NCBI RefSeq assembly: GCF_030269305.1
Contig: NZ_BSTC01000003.1
Location: forward strand, 1-64,000
Origin: Kineosporia sp. NBRC 101731
Lineage (GTDB): Bacteria > Actinomycetota > Actinomycetes > Actinomycetales > Kineosporiaceae
Length of the DNA: 64,000 nucleotides
Direction: 5' to 3'
Both the position numbers and the translations under genes were made by a program. The notes beneath the pieces were generated by a model, which was given only the letters and a program-made list of their open reading frames with translations, was not told where the DNA came from and ran no database searches. Position 1 is the stretch's first letter. Each line of letters begins with the position of its first letter. Positions 9,318-17,881 of this stretch are shown here, one piece after another.

Positions 9318-10346
9318 GTGACTGCAGTCGAACCTCGCCCGGCACCGGCCTCGGGGCTGACGGCGCCGCCAACGCATGTCCCGACCGTGCCCGCGCTGAG
9401 GGCCGCCTTCCCGGAGCTGACGGGTGAGAGCGAGCTCTTCCTCGTCCGCGCCCGCCGCAGCCTGAAGGTGCGCCGGACGGTGCTCGCCTATGTCGCGCTG
9501 ACCAAGCCCCGCATCATCGAGCTGCTGCTCGTCACCACTGTGCCGGCGATGATGCTCGCCGAGCGGGGCGTGCCGTCGCTGTGGCTGGTCCTCGCCACGC
9601 TCTTCGGGGGATCCCTGGCGGCGGGCAGTGCCAACGCGCTGAACATGTACATCGACCGCGACATCGACGCGGAGATGAAGCGCACCGGCAACCGCCCGCT
9701 GGTCACCGGTGAGGTGAGCCCCCGCGGCGCCCTCACCTTCGGGCTGGCCCTGGGCGCGATCTCCGTGGTGGTGCTGGCCGTTCTGGTGAACGTGCTCTCG
9801 GCGCTGCTCGGTCTCGCGGCCATCCTGCTGTACGTCGTGGGTTACACGATGATCCTGAAACGCCGCACCCCGCAGAACATCGTGTGGGGCGGCGTGGCGG
9901 GCTGCCTGCCCACGCTGATCGGCTGGTCGGCCGTCACGAACAGCCTCGACTGGGCGCCGTTCGTGCTGTTCGGCATCGTCTTCCTCTGGACCCCGCCGCA
10001 CTACTGGCCGCTGTCGATCAAGTACCGCGAGGACTACGCCAAGGCCGGCGTGCCGATGCTGCCCGTGGTCGCCGACCCGGTCGTGGTCGGCCGGCAGATC
10101 GTCGTCTACTCGTGGGCCATGGTGCTCTGGTCGTTCCTGCTGATCCCGGCCGCCGACACCGGCTGGCTCTACACGATCGGTGCGGCGGTGTCCGGCGGGT
10201 ACTTCCTGCTGGAGGCGCACCGGCTGTACGGCCGGGCCAAGCGGCAGGAGGCCGAGCTCAAGCCGATGCGGCTGTTCCACGGCTCGATCACCTACCTGAC
10301 CGTGGTGTTCCTGGTGGTCGCGCTCGACCCGCTGCTGCACTTCTGA
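9318..10346 (+). CDS. ctaB: protoheme IX farnesyltransferase (heme O synthase)
   Basis: Membrane prenyltransferase that attaches farnesyl diphosphate to heme B to make heme O for cytochrome oxidase. The 342-residue UbiA-family protein has the first Asp-rich motif in [20 protein letters not shown], the [17 protein letters not shown] loop, the [18 protein letters not shown] motif and about eight or nine hydrophobic segments. The start is a GTG with GAGGGA 4-5 nt ahead. The location next to tkt is the usual one for ctaB in Actinomycetota. A terminator hairpin follows 33 bp after the stop. Confidence 0.96.
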   Translation: MTAVEPRPAPASGLTAPPTHVPTVPALRAAFPELTGESELFLVRARRSLKVRRTVLAYVALTKPRIIELLLVTTVPAMMLAERGVPSLWLVLATLFGGSLAAGSANALNMYIDRDIDAEMKRTGNRPLVTGEVSPRGALTFGLALGAISVVVLAVLVNVLSALLGLAAILLYVVGYTMILKRRTPQNIVWGGVAGCLPTLIGWSAVTNSLDWAPFVLFGIVFLWTPPHYWPLSIKYREDYAKAGVPMLPVVADPVVVGRQIVVYSWAMVLWSFLLIPAADTGWLYTIGAAVSGGYFLLEAHRLYGRAKRQEAELKPMRLFHGSITYLTVVFLVVALDPLLHF

Positions 10347-10379
10347 GCCATTTCTCACGGCTTCTTACAGCTTCTTACA

Positions 10380-10415
10380 GCGGGGTCGGAACACTTCTCG
10401 GTGTTCCGGCCCCGC
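10380..10415 (+). terminator. terminator hairpin after ctaB
   Basis: A 15-bp stem (10380-10394 with 10401-10415, one G-T wobble) closes the loop TTCTCG, 33 bp after the ctaB stop. It has no T-run but is compact and GC-rich. Confidence 0.7.
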
Positions 10416-10449
10416 CGCGGTTTGTCCCGGGCCTGACATCCTGACGTCC

Positions 10450-11346
10450 ATGCGGATCGGACTTCAGGTCAACAAATTCACCTGGGACGGCGGCCCGGCC
10501 GAGATCGGCACGACGTTCGGGAGGATCGCCCGGGACGCCGATCAGGCCGGACTGTCGAGTTTTTGGGTGATGGATCACTTTTTCCAGATCTTCGGTGGTT
10601 CCGAGCTGGAGATGCTCGAGGCCTACACCGCGCTGGGTTACGCGGCCGCCCTGACCGAGCGGATCACACTCGGCACGCTGGTGACCGGCGTGACCTACCG
10701 GCATCCGGGCCTGCTGATCAAGACCGTCACCACGCTCGACGTGCTCTCCGGGGGCCGTGCCTGGCTCGGGATCGGCACGGCCTGGCACGAGGAGGAGCAC
10801 CGTGGTCTCGGCGTGCCCTACCCCCCGACGGCCGAGCGGTTCGAGCGTCTGGAGGAAACGCTGCAGATCGCGCACCGGATGTGGGACGGCGACGAGAGTC
10901 CTTTCGAGGGCCGGTACTACCAGCTGGAGCGGCCCCTGAACTCCCCGCCGGCCCTGAACCGGCCGAAGATCCTCATCGGCGGCGGCGGGGAGAAGAAGAC
11001 GCTGCGCCTTCTCGCCCGGTACGGCGACGCCTGCAACCTGTTCGACGGCCCGGACCCGGCCGTGATCCCGCACAAGCTCGCTGTGCTGCGGGGGCACTGC
11101 GAAGCGACGGGCCGGGACTACGCGCAGATCCACAAGACCGTGCTGAGCAACCTGTTCCTCACCCGGGACGGCGCGGACGGGCGCAGCGAGACGCCGGCCC
11201 AGGCGATCGAGCGGCTTTCGAAGCTGGCTGCGCTCGGTGTGGACGAGGTCATCGTCAACAGCCGGGTGGTGTCGCAGCCCAGGGTGTTCGACCTCTTCGC
11301 TGAAGTGGCCGAAGGGCTGGCCGGGGTCGTGCCGGCCGGACGCTGA
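10450..11346 (+). CDS. LLM-class F420-dependent oxidoreductase
   Basis: A 298-residue luciferase-like TIM-barrel protein. The N terminus MRIGLQVNKFTWDGGP, the SFWVMDHF segment, TLGTLVTGVTYRHPGLLIKTVTTLDVLSGGRAWLG (split here by the usual barrel strands) and the IGGGGEKKTLRLLARYGDACN block are characteristic of F420-dependent oxidoreductases of actinomycetes. Substrate cannot be deduced. It stands alone between a terminator and the GGDEF-EAL gene, on the same strand as both neighbours. Confidence 0.88.
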   Translation: MRIGLQVNKFTWDGGPAEIGTTFGRIARDADQAGLSSFWVMDHFFQIFGGSELEMLEAYTALGYAAALTERITLGTLVTGVTYRHPGLLIKTVTTLDVLSGGRAWLGIGTAWHEEEHRGLGVPYPPTAERFERLEETLQIAHRMWDGDESPFEGRYYQLERPLNSPPALNRPKILIGGGGEKKTLRLLARYGDACNLFDGPDPAVIPHKLAVLRGHCEATGRDYAQIHKTVLSNLFLTRDGADGRSETPAQAIERLSKLAALGVDEVIVNSRVVSQPRVFDLFAEVAEGLAGVVPAGR

Positions 11347-11462
11347 GCTTCCTTTGCGTGCACACCCGCCGGTCGTCGCTGGGCCGTCCGGGTCAACTGC
11401 CCGCGGCCGCGCGAAAACTCGTGACGCTGTGTACTTGATTCGGTTCGGGCCCGGCCGATCTG

Positions 11463-14054
11463 GTGGTCATGAAGGAGACGACGGGCGTCCTGGTGGCCCG
11501 GCCCCTACCGCTCGTCCTCCCTCTTCTGGGGCTTCTCACCCTGGTCGTCATGGCCGGTCACCCGGACCTGCAGCCGTGGTTGCTGCTGGCCGGGACGTGG
11601 GTCTCCGTGGGTACGACGCTCGGTGGGATCGCCTGGTACCGGCCCGCCGAGTGGTTCACCTGGTGCCTGGTCGCGGGAATGCTGGCGTTGTGGGGCGGTG
11701 CGGGTCTGGTCGACCTGCTGTTCGGAAGCGGTGCGGTGCTCGGCGCGGTGCTGGTGTCGGCGGGGCAGGTCTGTGCGGTGGGCGTCGTGATCCGGCTGTT
11801 CTGGATCCGGCGCCGCGGTGAGGATGCGGGCAGCACGGGTACGGATGCAGGCAAGAGCGCTGGTACGGACGCGGGCAAGAGCGTGGGTAGGGACGCGGGC
11901 AAGAGTGTCGGTACGGATGCGGGCAAGGCTGGTGCAGGTGTCAGTGGTGCGGGCGGTGTCGGTAGTGCGGGTGGTGTCGGTAGTGCGGGTGGTGTCGGTA
12001 GTGCGGGCGGTGTCGGTAGTGCGCGCAGTGTCAGTGGTACGACCGGTTTCGGTGGTGCGAGCAGCGTCAGTGGTGCGGGCAGTGTCAGTGGTGCGGGCAG
12101 CGCGAGTGGTGTGAGTTCGGGTGTTGCTGACGGGAAGACGCGGTGCATCTCCTTCCCCGGCGCCGGCGAGGAGTTCGGCGGGCGCGGTGACCGGTTGTCC
12201 CGGTACGCCGACCTGCTGCTCCTCGTCGGCGTCTTCGGCGTGGTGGTCGCCCAGATGGTGGCGACCGTGCACGTCCTGCCCAACGGTGTCTCGGTCACGG
12301 CCGCGATCGTCCCGGTCGTGGACGTCGTGCTCGGCGGTCTGCTGGTGCGGTTCCTGATCTCCCGGGACCAGGTGCCGCGCAGCACCTTCCTGGGCGTGGC
12401 CGCAGCCTTCCTGACCATCGTCAACGATCTCGTGGTCGTGGTCGGGACGGGGGAGCGCGCCCCGGCGAGTGCCCTGCTCGGCCGGCTGGCGGCCGCGGTC
12501 GCGGTCGGGCTGTTCATCTGGGCCCCGCTGGAACCCTCGATGCGGGCGGCCTTCTCGCCCGCGTCCCTCCTTCGTCGCCGTTCCGAGTCGTCGCGCCTGA
12601 TCGCGCTGATGCCGCTCGCGGCCGTGCCGGTGCTGCTGTACCTGGTGGGCCGGGACGACGCCGGCCGGCTTCCCGATCTGGTCTATGTGCTGACCGGTGT
12701 GCTGGTGGCCCTCGTGGCGCTGGTGCGGGGGGCCGCCGCGGTGCTCGACAACGAGCGCCTGATCGAGAGGGACTGGTACACCGGCCTCCTCAACCGTCGC
12801 GGGATGGTACGGGCCTTCCTCGAGCTCGATCCGTCACCGGAACGGCCCTGGCAGGTGGCCCTCCTCGACATCGACGACTTCAAGCAGGTCAACGACACGT
12901 TCGGGCACTACGCCGGGGACGACCTGCTGGTCCAGATCGCCCGTCGGCTGCGCGGTCAGCTCGGGCCCGGGGCGGTCATCGCCCGGCCCGGCGGCGACGA
13001 GTTCCTGCTCATGCTCCCGCCCGGCCACCTGCCCGTCGACGCGATCCGCGAGCGGGTGTTCACGACACCGTTCACCGTCGCCGGGCACGAGATGCCGGTG
13101 CGGGCCAGCTTCGGTGTCACCGAGGTCAGTGACCCCGGGCGCGACGAGGCCGAGGTGCTGACCGAGGCGGACATCGCCCTCTACTCGGCCAAGGCCGCGG
13201 GCCGCAACACCGTGGTGGTGTACGACCCGAAGCAGCGCGAGCAGGTGCTCGGCCGCCAGACCATGCTCACCGACCTGCGTCGCACGATGGACGGGGACAC
13301 CACGGCCGGTGTCTTCGAGGTCTACTACCAGCCACTGGTGGAGCTCGGTACCGGTCTGATCACCGGCTGCGAGGCCCTGATGCGCTGGCGGCACGCCGAG
13401 CGTGGCATCGTGCGCCCCGACGACTTCTTCGGCCTGGCCGAGACCTCCGGCCTGGCTGGTGAACTCGACCGCTGGGTACTGCAGGAGGCGCTCGGCCAGG
13501 TCGCGGCCTGGGGGGCCGAGGGCATCGGCTCGATCTACGTCAGCGTGAATCTCGGTCGCACCAGCATGCTGGACCCCCGCCTGGCCGACGCCACGCTGGA
13601 GTCCTTGGCGTGCGCCGGGGTGCGGGCCTCGCAGCTTCACCTGGAGATCACCGAGCATGACGAACTGCCGCCCGAGGCGGGCGCTCTGGCGCTGGCCCTG
13701 CTCACCGAGGCCGGTGTGCGCGTGAGCCTGGACGACTTCGGTATCGGCTACACCTCACTGGCCTACCTGCACCGTTACCCGGTGCGCCAGCTCAAGCTCG
13801 ACCGCTCGATCACCTGCAACCTGCAGACCGCGCAGACCTCACCCCTGCTCGAGGGGATCGTGGCTCTGGCCCGCTCGCTCAAGGTCGACGTGGTGGCCGA
13901 GGGCATCGAGACCGAGCCCCAGCGCGAGCGCCTGGCCGATCTGGGCATCGCCTACGGCCAGGGGTACCACCTCTGCCGTCCCCAGCCGGCGGCCCTGATG
14001 ACGACTCTGTTGCGCGAAGCCGGCGCCGCGAAGCTGATCCCCATCTCGTCGTGA
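11463..14054 (+). CDS. membrane diguanylate cyclase/phosphodiesterase (GGDEF-EAL)
   Basis: An 863-residue c-di-GMP enzyme. The first 115 residues hold about four membrane segments; residues about 120-220 are a Gly/Ser/Val/Asp/Lys-poor-complexity linker made of tandem repeats; further membrane segments follow to about 430. The GGDEF domain has an intact RPGGDEF (near 507-513). The EAL domain has CEALMRW (near 634), an LDDFGIGYTSL loop, KLDRSI and AEGIET, so both catalytic activities look possible. Its VNLGRTSM and EITEHDEL segments are only mildly divergent. GTG 11463 and ATG 11469 are alternative starts; neither has a good ribosome site. It is likely autonomous. Confidence 0.92.
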   Translation: MVMKETTGVLVARPLPLVLPLLGLLTLVVMAGHPDLQPWLLLAGTWVSVGTTLGGIAWYRPAEWFTWCLVAGMLALWGGAGLVDLLFGSGAVLGAVLVSAGQVCAVGVVIRLFWIRRRGEDAGSTGTDAGKSAGTDAGKSVGRDAGKSVGTDAGKAGAGVSGAGGVGSAGGVGSAGGVGSAGGVGSARSVSGTTGFGGASSVSGAGSVSGAGSASGVSSGVADGKTRCISFPGAGEEFGGRGDRLSRYADLLLLVGVFGVVVAQMVATVHVLPNGVSVTAAIVPVVDVVLGGLLVRFLISRDQVPRSTFLGVAAAFLTIVNDLVVVVGTGERAPASALLGRLAAAVAVGLFIWAPLEPSMRAAFSPASLLRRRSESSRLIALMPLAAVPVLLYLVGRDDAGRLPDLVYVLTGVLVALVALVRGAAAVLDNERLIERDWYTGLLNRRGMVRAFLELDPSPERPWQVALLDIDDFKQVNDTFGHYAGDDLLVQIARRLRGQLGPGAVIARPGGDEFLLMLPPGHLPVDAIRERVFTTPFTVAGHEMPVRASFGVTEVSDPGRDEAEVLTEADIALYSAKAAGRNTVVVYDPKQREQVLGRQTMLTDLRRTMDGDTTAGVFEVYYQPLVELGTGLITGCEALMRWRHAERGIVRPDDFFGLAETSGLAGELDRWVLQEALGQVAAWGAEGIGSIYVSVNLGRTSMLDPRLADATLESLACAGVRASQLHLEITEHDELPPEAGALALALLTEAGVRVSLDDFGIGYTSLAYLHRYPVRQLKLDRSITCNLQTAQTSPLLEGIVALARSLKVDVVAEGIETEPQRERLADLGIAYGQGYHLCRPQPAALMTTLLREAGAAKLIPISS
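11821..12117 (+). repeat. in-frame tandem repeats inside the GGDEF-EAL gene
   Basis: Two kinds of tandem DNA repeat follow each other: about five copies of a 21-bp unit encoding GTDAGKS-like heptads, then copies of an 18-bp unit encoding GGVGSA/VSGAGS-like hexads. All units are multiples of three, so copy changes would keep the reading frame. They form a flexible loop between two membrane blocks. Confidence 0.85.
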
Positions 14055-14074
14055 TCAGGTGACACCCTGGGCGC

Positions 14075-14968
14075 ATGTCACGAACGCCCCCGTCCGACGT
14101 GGAGATCACCGCCGACACGGTGCGCCGATTGCTGCGCGAGCAACATCCTGACCTGGCGCCCGAGCCGGTCACCGTGCTCGCGAACGGCTGGGACAACGTC
14201 ATCGCCCGGGTCGGTGACGATCTGCTGGCCCGACTTCCGCGTCGTGAGAAGGCCGCGCAACTGGTTCTTGCCGAGCAGGCCTGGCTTCCCACGCTGGCCC
14301 CGCGACTTCCGCTCTCGGTTCCGGTGCCGGTGCGTACCGGCGTCCCCACGTCTTTCTACCCCTACGCCTGGAGTCTCACGCCGTGGCTGCCCGGCCGCCC
14401 GGTGGTGTCGGGCGACGGCGGGACGGCCGAGATCGACCCGCTGGGAACGGCTCTCGCGCTGGGGGAGTTTCTCGGCGCCCTGCATCACCCCGCGCCGCCG
14501 CACGCTCCCACCCACCTGACCCGGGGCGTCCCCCTGCTCGATCGCCGGGTTCTTGACGACCGCAATGCGGCCCTCGTGGCTGACGGGGCCCACCTCGTCG
14601 AAGCCCTGGAGACCGGCCGGGACGTGAAACCGTGGCCGCACGAGCCGCTCTGGCTGCACGGTGACCTGCATCCGGCCAACATTCTGGTGCACGAGGGGCA
14701 GATCGGCGCGGTCATCGACTTCGGCGACATCACCGCGGGCGATCCGGCCACCGACCTGGCCGTGGCCTGGATGCTCGTCCCGGCGCATACCCGGGACGCG
14801 TTCTGGGGGCAGTATGCGCAGGCTGTGCCCTTTCTCGACGAGAACCTGGTGGTCCGGGCCCGGGCCTGGGCCGCCGCGTTCGCCCTGGTCTTCCTCGCGA
14901 ACTCCGCGGACAATCCGCAGATGGCGGCGATCGGGCGGGCGACCTCCCGGGCCCTGAGAGCTGAATGA
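14075..14968 (+). CDS. aminoglycoside phosphotransferase family kinase
   Basis: A 297-residue protein of the APH/choline-kinase fold. It has the catalytic loop LWLHGDLHPANILV (near residues 190-203) and the metal-binding VIDFGDI (near 212-218). The N-terminal lobe contains ANGWDNVIARVGDDLLARLPRR in place of a glycine-rich loop. Such genes are often called phosphotransferase or putative antibiotic kinase, but the substrate is not evident and resistance cannot be claimed. It begins 20 bp after the GGDEF-EAL stop, so it may be cotranscribed. Confidence 0.85.
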   Translation: MSRTPPSDVEITADTVRRLLREQHPDLAPEPVTVLANGWDNVIARVGDDLLARLPRREKAAQLVLAEQAWLPTLAPRLPLSVPVPVRTGVPTSFYPYAWSLTPWLPGRPVVSGDGGTAEIDPLGTALALGEFLGALHHPAPPHAPTHLTRGVPLLDRRVLDDRNAALVADGAHLVEALETGRDVKPWPHEPLWLHGDLHPANILVHEGQIGAVIDFGDITAGDPATDLAVAWMLVPAHTRDAFWGQYAQAVPFLDENLVVRARAWAAAFALVFLANSADNPQMAAIGRATSRALRAE

Positions 14969-15039
14969 CGGACGATGTGAGCCTTTTGGTCCCCAGGGCC
15001 CCTGGGTGAGGGGCGGGAGTGCGGTGTTACGGTCGCGAT

Positions 15040-15345
15040 ATGCGTCTTCCCACGGCAGCAGTCACGGCAGGTTCTCTCATCGGGGGCTGGCAGGTCGCCC
15101 GCCGCACCGGCGTCCGGCCCCTGGGCGGTGTGGTGCTCGCGGCCGGCGGGGCGCTGGCCGGCCGGGAATGGGCGCGCAAGACCGGGCCCGTGACCACCGG
15201 CGTGCTCGTCGCCACGTACGTCGGGGCCTTCGGCCTCAGCCATCCCCTGGCCAAGAAGGTCGGCGCCTGGCCCTCGGTGCTCGCGGTCTCGGCCGTCACC
15301 GCCGCGGCCTCGTACGTGGTGTCCGACCGGCGCCGGACGCCTTGA
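15040..15345 (+). CDS. small membrane protein of unknown function
   Basis: A 101-residue protein with two or three hydrophobic, Gly/Ala-rich stretches (LGGVVLAAGGALAG, TTGVLVATYVGAFGLS, AVSAVTAAASYVV) and a basic C terminus. The ATG at 15040 is preferred over one seven codons upstream because MRLPTAAVTAG gives a compact start. No family recognised. Its stop codon lies inside the 17-bp repeats that precede the TusA-like gene. Confidence 0.6.
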   Translation: MRLPTAAVTAGSLIGGWQVARRTGVRPLGGVVLAAGGALAGREWARKTGPVTTGVLVATYVGAFGLSHPLAKKVGAWPSVLAVSAVTAAASYVVSDRRRTP

Positions 15346-15384
15346 TCGCGCTGACCCCTTGATCGCGCTGACCCCTTGATGCGG
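15340..15384. repeat. 17-bp tandem repeat at a gene end
   Basis: The unit CCTTGATCGCGCTGACC starts at 15340 and again at 15357, with a third partial copy at 15374. It covers the stop codon of the small membrane protein and repeats a TGA in each unit, ahead of the TusA-like gene. Confidence 0.75.
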
Positions 15385-15392
15385 AGGTGGAC

Positions 15393-15707
15393 ATGGATGC
15401 AGAGGTGGACATGACCGAGCCTCTCGTCGTCGACGGCACCGGGATGCTCTGCGTGCGCCTGCTGATCAAGCTGCGCGGGGTGGTGGCACAGGCGGATCCG
15501 GGCACGGTCGTGCACGTGCTCACCACCGATCCGGCCGCGCCCATCGACCTGCCGTCGTGGTGCCACCTCACCGGTCATGAATATCTCGGGCCGGTCGGGG
15601 AGCACCCCGCCCATGTGGTGCACGCGGTGAAGGTGACGGCCGGTGCGCGACGCACCCGCCCCGATCGTCCATGGCATCTGGAACCGGAATCCGGGCCGTC
15701 CGATTGA
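15393..15707 (+). CDS. TusA/SirA-like sulfurtransferase homologue
   Basis: A 104-residue protein resembling TusA: the core DGTGMLCVRLLIKLRGVVAQ matches the alpha1 region and TTDPAAPIDLPSWCHLTGHEYLG matches the conserved DPATxxDIPxFCxxxGHE segment. The active-site CPxP motif reads CVRL, so the Cys is kept but both prolines are lost; sulfur transfer may be altered. The start is ambiguous because the ribosome site and start are duplicated in tandem: GGAGGTGGAC-ATG at 15393 and AGAGGTGGAC-ATG at 15411. The first has the better site. No sulfur-metabolism neighbours are visible. Confidence 0.72.
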   Translation: MDAEVDMTEPLVVDGTGMLCVRLLIKLRGVVAQADPGTVVHVLTTDPAAPIDLPSWCHLTGHEYLGPVGEHPAHVVHAVKVTAGARRTRPDRPWHLEPESGPSD

Positions 15708-15876
15708 CACGAATGGCGTCGGCATTCGACAGACCGTGCGCTTCGCGAATGCCGGGACCGGATAAAACGTCCGTCTGCGTAGTCGTCTGGTCCGTCCGGG
15801 TGAATGGTGCCCTCGGCAATTAGTCGGTGGCCACCCCGAATTACTCCTCGCCACAATCTCGCCCTATGCTCTGCTC

Positions 15877-16197
15877 ATGGCGCAGAGAACAATTGTGGAA
15901 TTCACCGACGACCTCAACGGAAAGCCCGCGGCCGAGACGGTCACGTTCTCGCTCGACGGCAAGACCTATGAGATCGACGTGACCGACAAGAACGCCGCGA
16001 AATTGCGTCAGGCTTTCGAGCCCTGGACCGAGAGCGCGCGTCGTCTCACCAAGTCCGGCCGCACCATCCGTAAGGTCGCCACCGACGTCGACACCGCTGC
16101 TGTGCGTGCCTGGGCCGCCAGTAACGGCATCGAGGTCTCCGCCCGTGGCCGTATCTCCTCGACCGTGCTCGAGCAGTACCGCGCCGCCGGAAACTGA
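15877..16197 (+). CDS. lsr2: Lsr2-family nucleoid-associated protein
   Basis: A 106-residue xenogeneic silencer that binds AT-rich DNA. The N-terminal dimerisation part (VEFTDDLNGKPAAETVTFSLDG) and the C-terminal DNA-binding part (VRAWAASNGIEVSARGRIS, with the RGR AT-hook-like triplet) are both present at the expected spacing. No Shine-Dalgarno is visible, but TATGCT lies about 10 bp ahead of the ATG, suggesting a leaderless transcript. A 169-bp gap precedes it. In actinomycetes Lsr2 typically represses acquired loci such as biosynthetic clusters. Confidence 0.95.
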   Translation: MAQRTIVEFTDDLNGKPAAETVTFSLDGKTYEIDVTDKNAAKLRQAFEPWTESARRLTKSGRTIRKVATDVDTAAVRAWAASNGIEVSARGRISSTVLEQYRAAGN

Positions 16198-16245
16198 TCG
16201 AAACCCGATCGAACGCGGGCCGGTTGTTCCTCTAGGTTGACCGGC

Positions 16246-17019
16246 ATGCATCCCGCGGTGGAAAGACTCTTCTCCTGTGCCGGGCGCACGGCGCTGATCA
16301 CGGGCTCCAGCTCTGGAATCGGGCTGAGCATGGCCGAGGCGATCGGCCGGGCCGGTGCACAGGTGATTCTCGTGGCGCGTCGTGAGGCGCAGCTCCGGGA
16401 GAACACAGAGCGACTGCGGGACGACGGCGTGGAGGCCGGCTGGATCACGGCCGACCTCTCCGACCGTGACGAAGCGGCGCGCGTGGCCGAGCAGGCGCAG
16501 ACCCGGTTCGGTCCTGTCGACATTCTGGTGCACTCGGCCGGCCTGAACCTGCGGCCCCCGATGGACGAGCTCACTCCCGGCGACTACGACCGCATGATGG
16601 CCGTCAACGTCGACGCCGCCTTTCTGCTCGGTCAGGCCCTCGGCCCGGTGATGGCCGCACGTGGCTGGGGCCGGATCATCAACATCGCCTCGCAGCAGTC
16701 GGTGCGGGCGTTCGGCAACAGCGGCGCCTACGGCATCTCCAAGGCCGCGGTCACCGGCCTCACCCGTTCCCAGTCCGAGGCCTGGTCGTCGCGGGGCGTG
16801 TGCTGCAACGCCGTCGGCCCGGGGTTCGTGAGAACCCCGCTCACCGAGCCCACCTTCGCCATCCCCGGCCGGGCCGAGGCACTCGCCGCCCGCACCCAGA
16901 TGCTCCGCAACGGTGAACTTCCCGATTTCGCGGGCGTCGCGGTCTGGCTGGCCTCGGACGCCTCCGCCTACGTGACCGGGCAGACCGTCTTCGTGGACGG
17001 CGGGTTCTCGGTCGCCTGA
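16246..17019 (+). CDS. SDR-family oxidoreductase
   Basis: A 257-residue classical short-chain dehydrogenase. It shows the GSSSGIG cofactor loop, the VHSAGLN motif (variant of NNAG), NIASQQS with the catalytic Ser, YGISK with the catalytic Tyr and Lys, and the C-terminal VFVDGGFSVA seen in 3-oxoacyl-ACP/gluconate-5-dehydrogenase-like members. The Arg-Arg after strand 2 (VARRE) favours NADP. The ATG at 16246 is used. A perfect terminator hairpin follows 20 bp downstream. Confidence 0.88.
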   Translation: MHPAVERLFSCAGRTALITGSSSGIGLSMAEAIGRAGAQVILVARREAQLRENTERLRDDGVEAGWITADLSDRDEAARVAEQAQTRFGPVDILVHSAGLNLRPPMDELTPGDYDRMMAVNVDAAFLLGQALGPVMAARGWGRIINIASQQSVRAFGNSGAYGISKAAVTGLTRSQSEAWSSRGVCCNAVGPGFVRTPLTEPTFAIPGRAEALAARTQMLRNGELPDFAGVAVWLASDASAYVTGQTVFVDGGFSVA

Positions 17020-17039
17020 ACCGATCTCGATCCGCACTC

Positions 17040-17080
17040 CAGCACAGGACGCCGGTGGTCACCACCGGCGTCCTGTGCTG
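17040..17080 (+). terminator. perfect terminator hairpin after the SDR gene
   Basis: A perfect 20-bp inverted repeat (17040-17059 with 17061-17080) around a single central base, effectively a 19-bp stem with a TCA loop, followed by TCGGTTTGGG. It separates the SDR gene from the HxlR-linked pair. Confidence 0.8.
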
Positions 17081-17132
17081 TCGGTTTGGGCACGGGTTTC
17101 GCACAGCCCTCAGGGATCTGCCCGCTGGCGTT

Positions 17133-17164
17133 CTGGCCATCTGGCCATCTGGCCATCTGGCCAT
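17133..17164. repeat. CTGGCCAT octamer repeated four times
   Basis: Four exact head-to-tail copies of CTGGCCAT lie just before the promoter-like region of the NAD(P)-binding protein gene. The unit is not a multiple of three and the region is not coding. Confidence 0.85.
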
Positions 17165-17190
17165 CTTGATACTATCTTTTCGGTAGTAGC
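17165..17190 (+). promoter_or_regulatory. operator-like inverted repeat upstream of the HxlR-linked pair
   Basis: TACTATC and GGTAGTA (17170-17176 and 17182-17188, one mismatch) form an inverted repeat with a TTTTC spacer, 30 bp before the GTG start at 17218. HxlR-family proteins commonly bind such short palindromes near their own operon promoter, so this is a good candidate operator for the HxlR protein encoded two genes on. Confidence 0.5.
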
Positions 17191-17217
17191 TATCCGCCAG
17201 CAAGTAAGGAGCCCGTC

Positions 17218-17856
17218 GTGGCCAAGGTCGTTGTCTTCGGAGTCACGGGATATGCCGGTAGCCGGATCGGGGTCGAGCTCGTGTCCCGTGGTCACAAGGT
17301 GGTCGGCGTCGCGCGCCACACCCAGGACGTGGACGGCCGCATCCAGGTGCTTACCGGGTCGATTCACGACGCCGCGTTCGTCGCGGACGCGGTGAAGGGC
17401 GCCCAGCAGATCGTCGTGGCGCTGCGTGCGGAGCCGGGCGAGGAGGGGGAGCCGCAGCTGATCGACGCGCTGCCGCTGCTCACCCGCCTCTCGATCGAGA
17501 ACGGCGCCCGCCTGAGCTTCGTCGGTGGGGCCGGTTCGCTGAAGGTCGCCGAGGGCGGCCCGGCGCTGGTCGAGGGCGCGGAGTTCCCGGACGCGTACAA
17601 GGGCGAGGCGCTCAGCCACCAGGCGATTCTCGGGGCCCTGCGGGAGAGCGATGCCGCTCTGGACTGGTTCTACGTCAGCCCGGCCCCGGCCTTCGGTTCC
17701 TGGAACCCGGGCGAGCGCACGGGCAGCTTCCGGGTCGGCGGCGACGTGCTGCTGCCCGGCGCCGAAACCGTTTCGGGTGACGACTACGCGATCGCCTATG
17801 TTGATGAGATCGAGGCGGGGGTGCACCGGCGCGAGCGCATCGGTGTTGCTTACTGA
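17218..17856 (+). CDS. NAD(P)-binding protein, NmrA/atypical SDR type
   Basis: A 212-residue protein with a Rossmann motif at the N terminus (VVVFGVTGYAGSRIG) and the NAD(P)H-binding domain pattern of atypical SDR or NmrA-like proteins (SFVGGAGSLKV, YKGEALSHQAIL, YVSPAPAFG). Such proteins are frequently paired with HxlR regulators and linked to quinone or electrophile stress; the substrate here is unknown. The GTG start has AAGGAG 6 nt ahead. The HxlR gene follows after 25 bp, so the two form an operon. Confidence 0.8.
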   Translation: MAKVVVFGVTGYAGSRIGVELVSRGHKVVGVARHTQDVDGRIQVLTGSIHDAAFVADAVKGAQQIVVALRAEPGEEGEPQLIDALPLLTRLSIENGARLSFVGGAGSLKVAEGGPALVEGAEFPDAYKGEALSHQAILGALRESDAALDWFYVSPAPAFGSWNPGERTGSFRVGGDVLLPGAETVSGDDYAIAYVDEIEAGVHRRERIGVAY

Positions 17857-17881
17857 GCCTTCTTGTGTCGGAGAGGATGTC

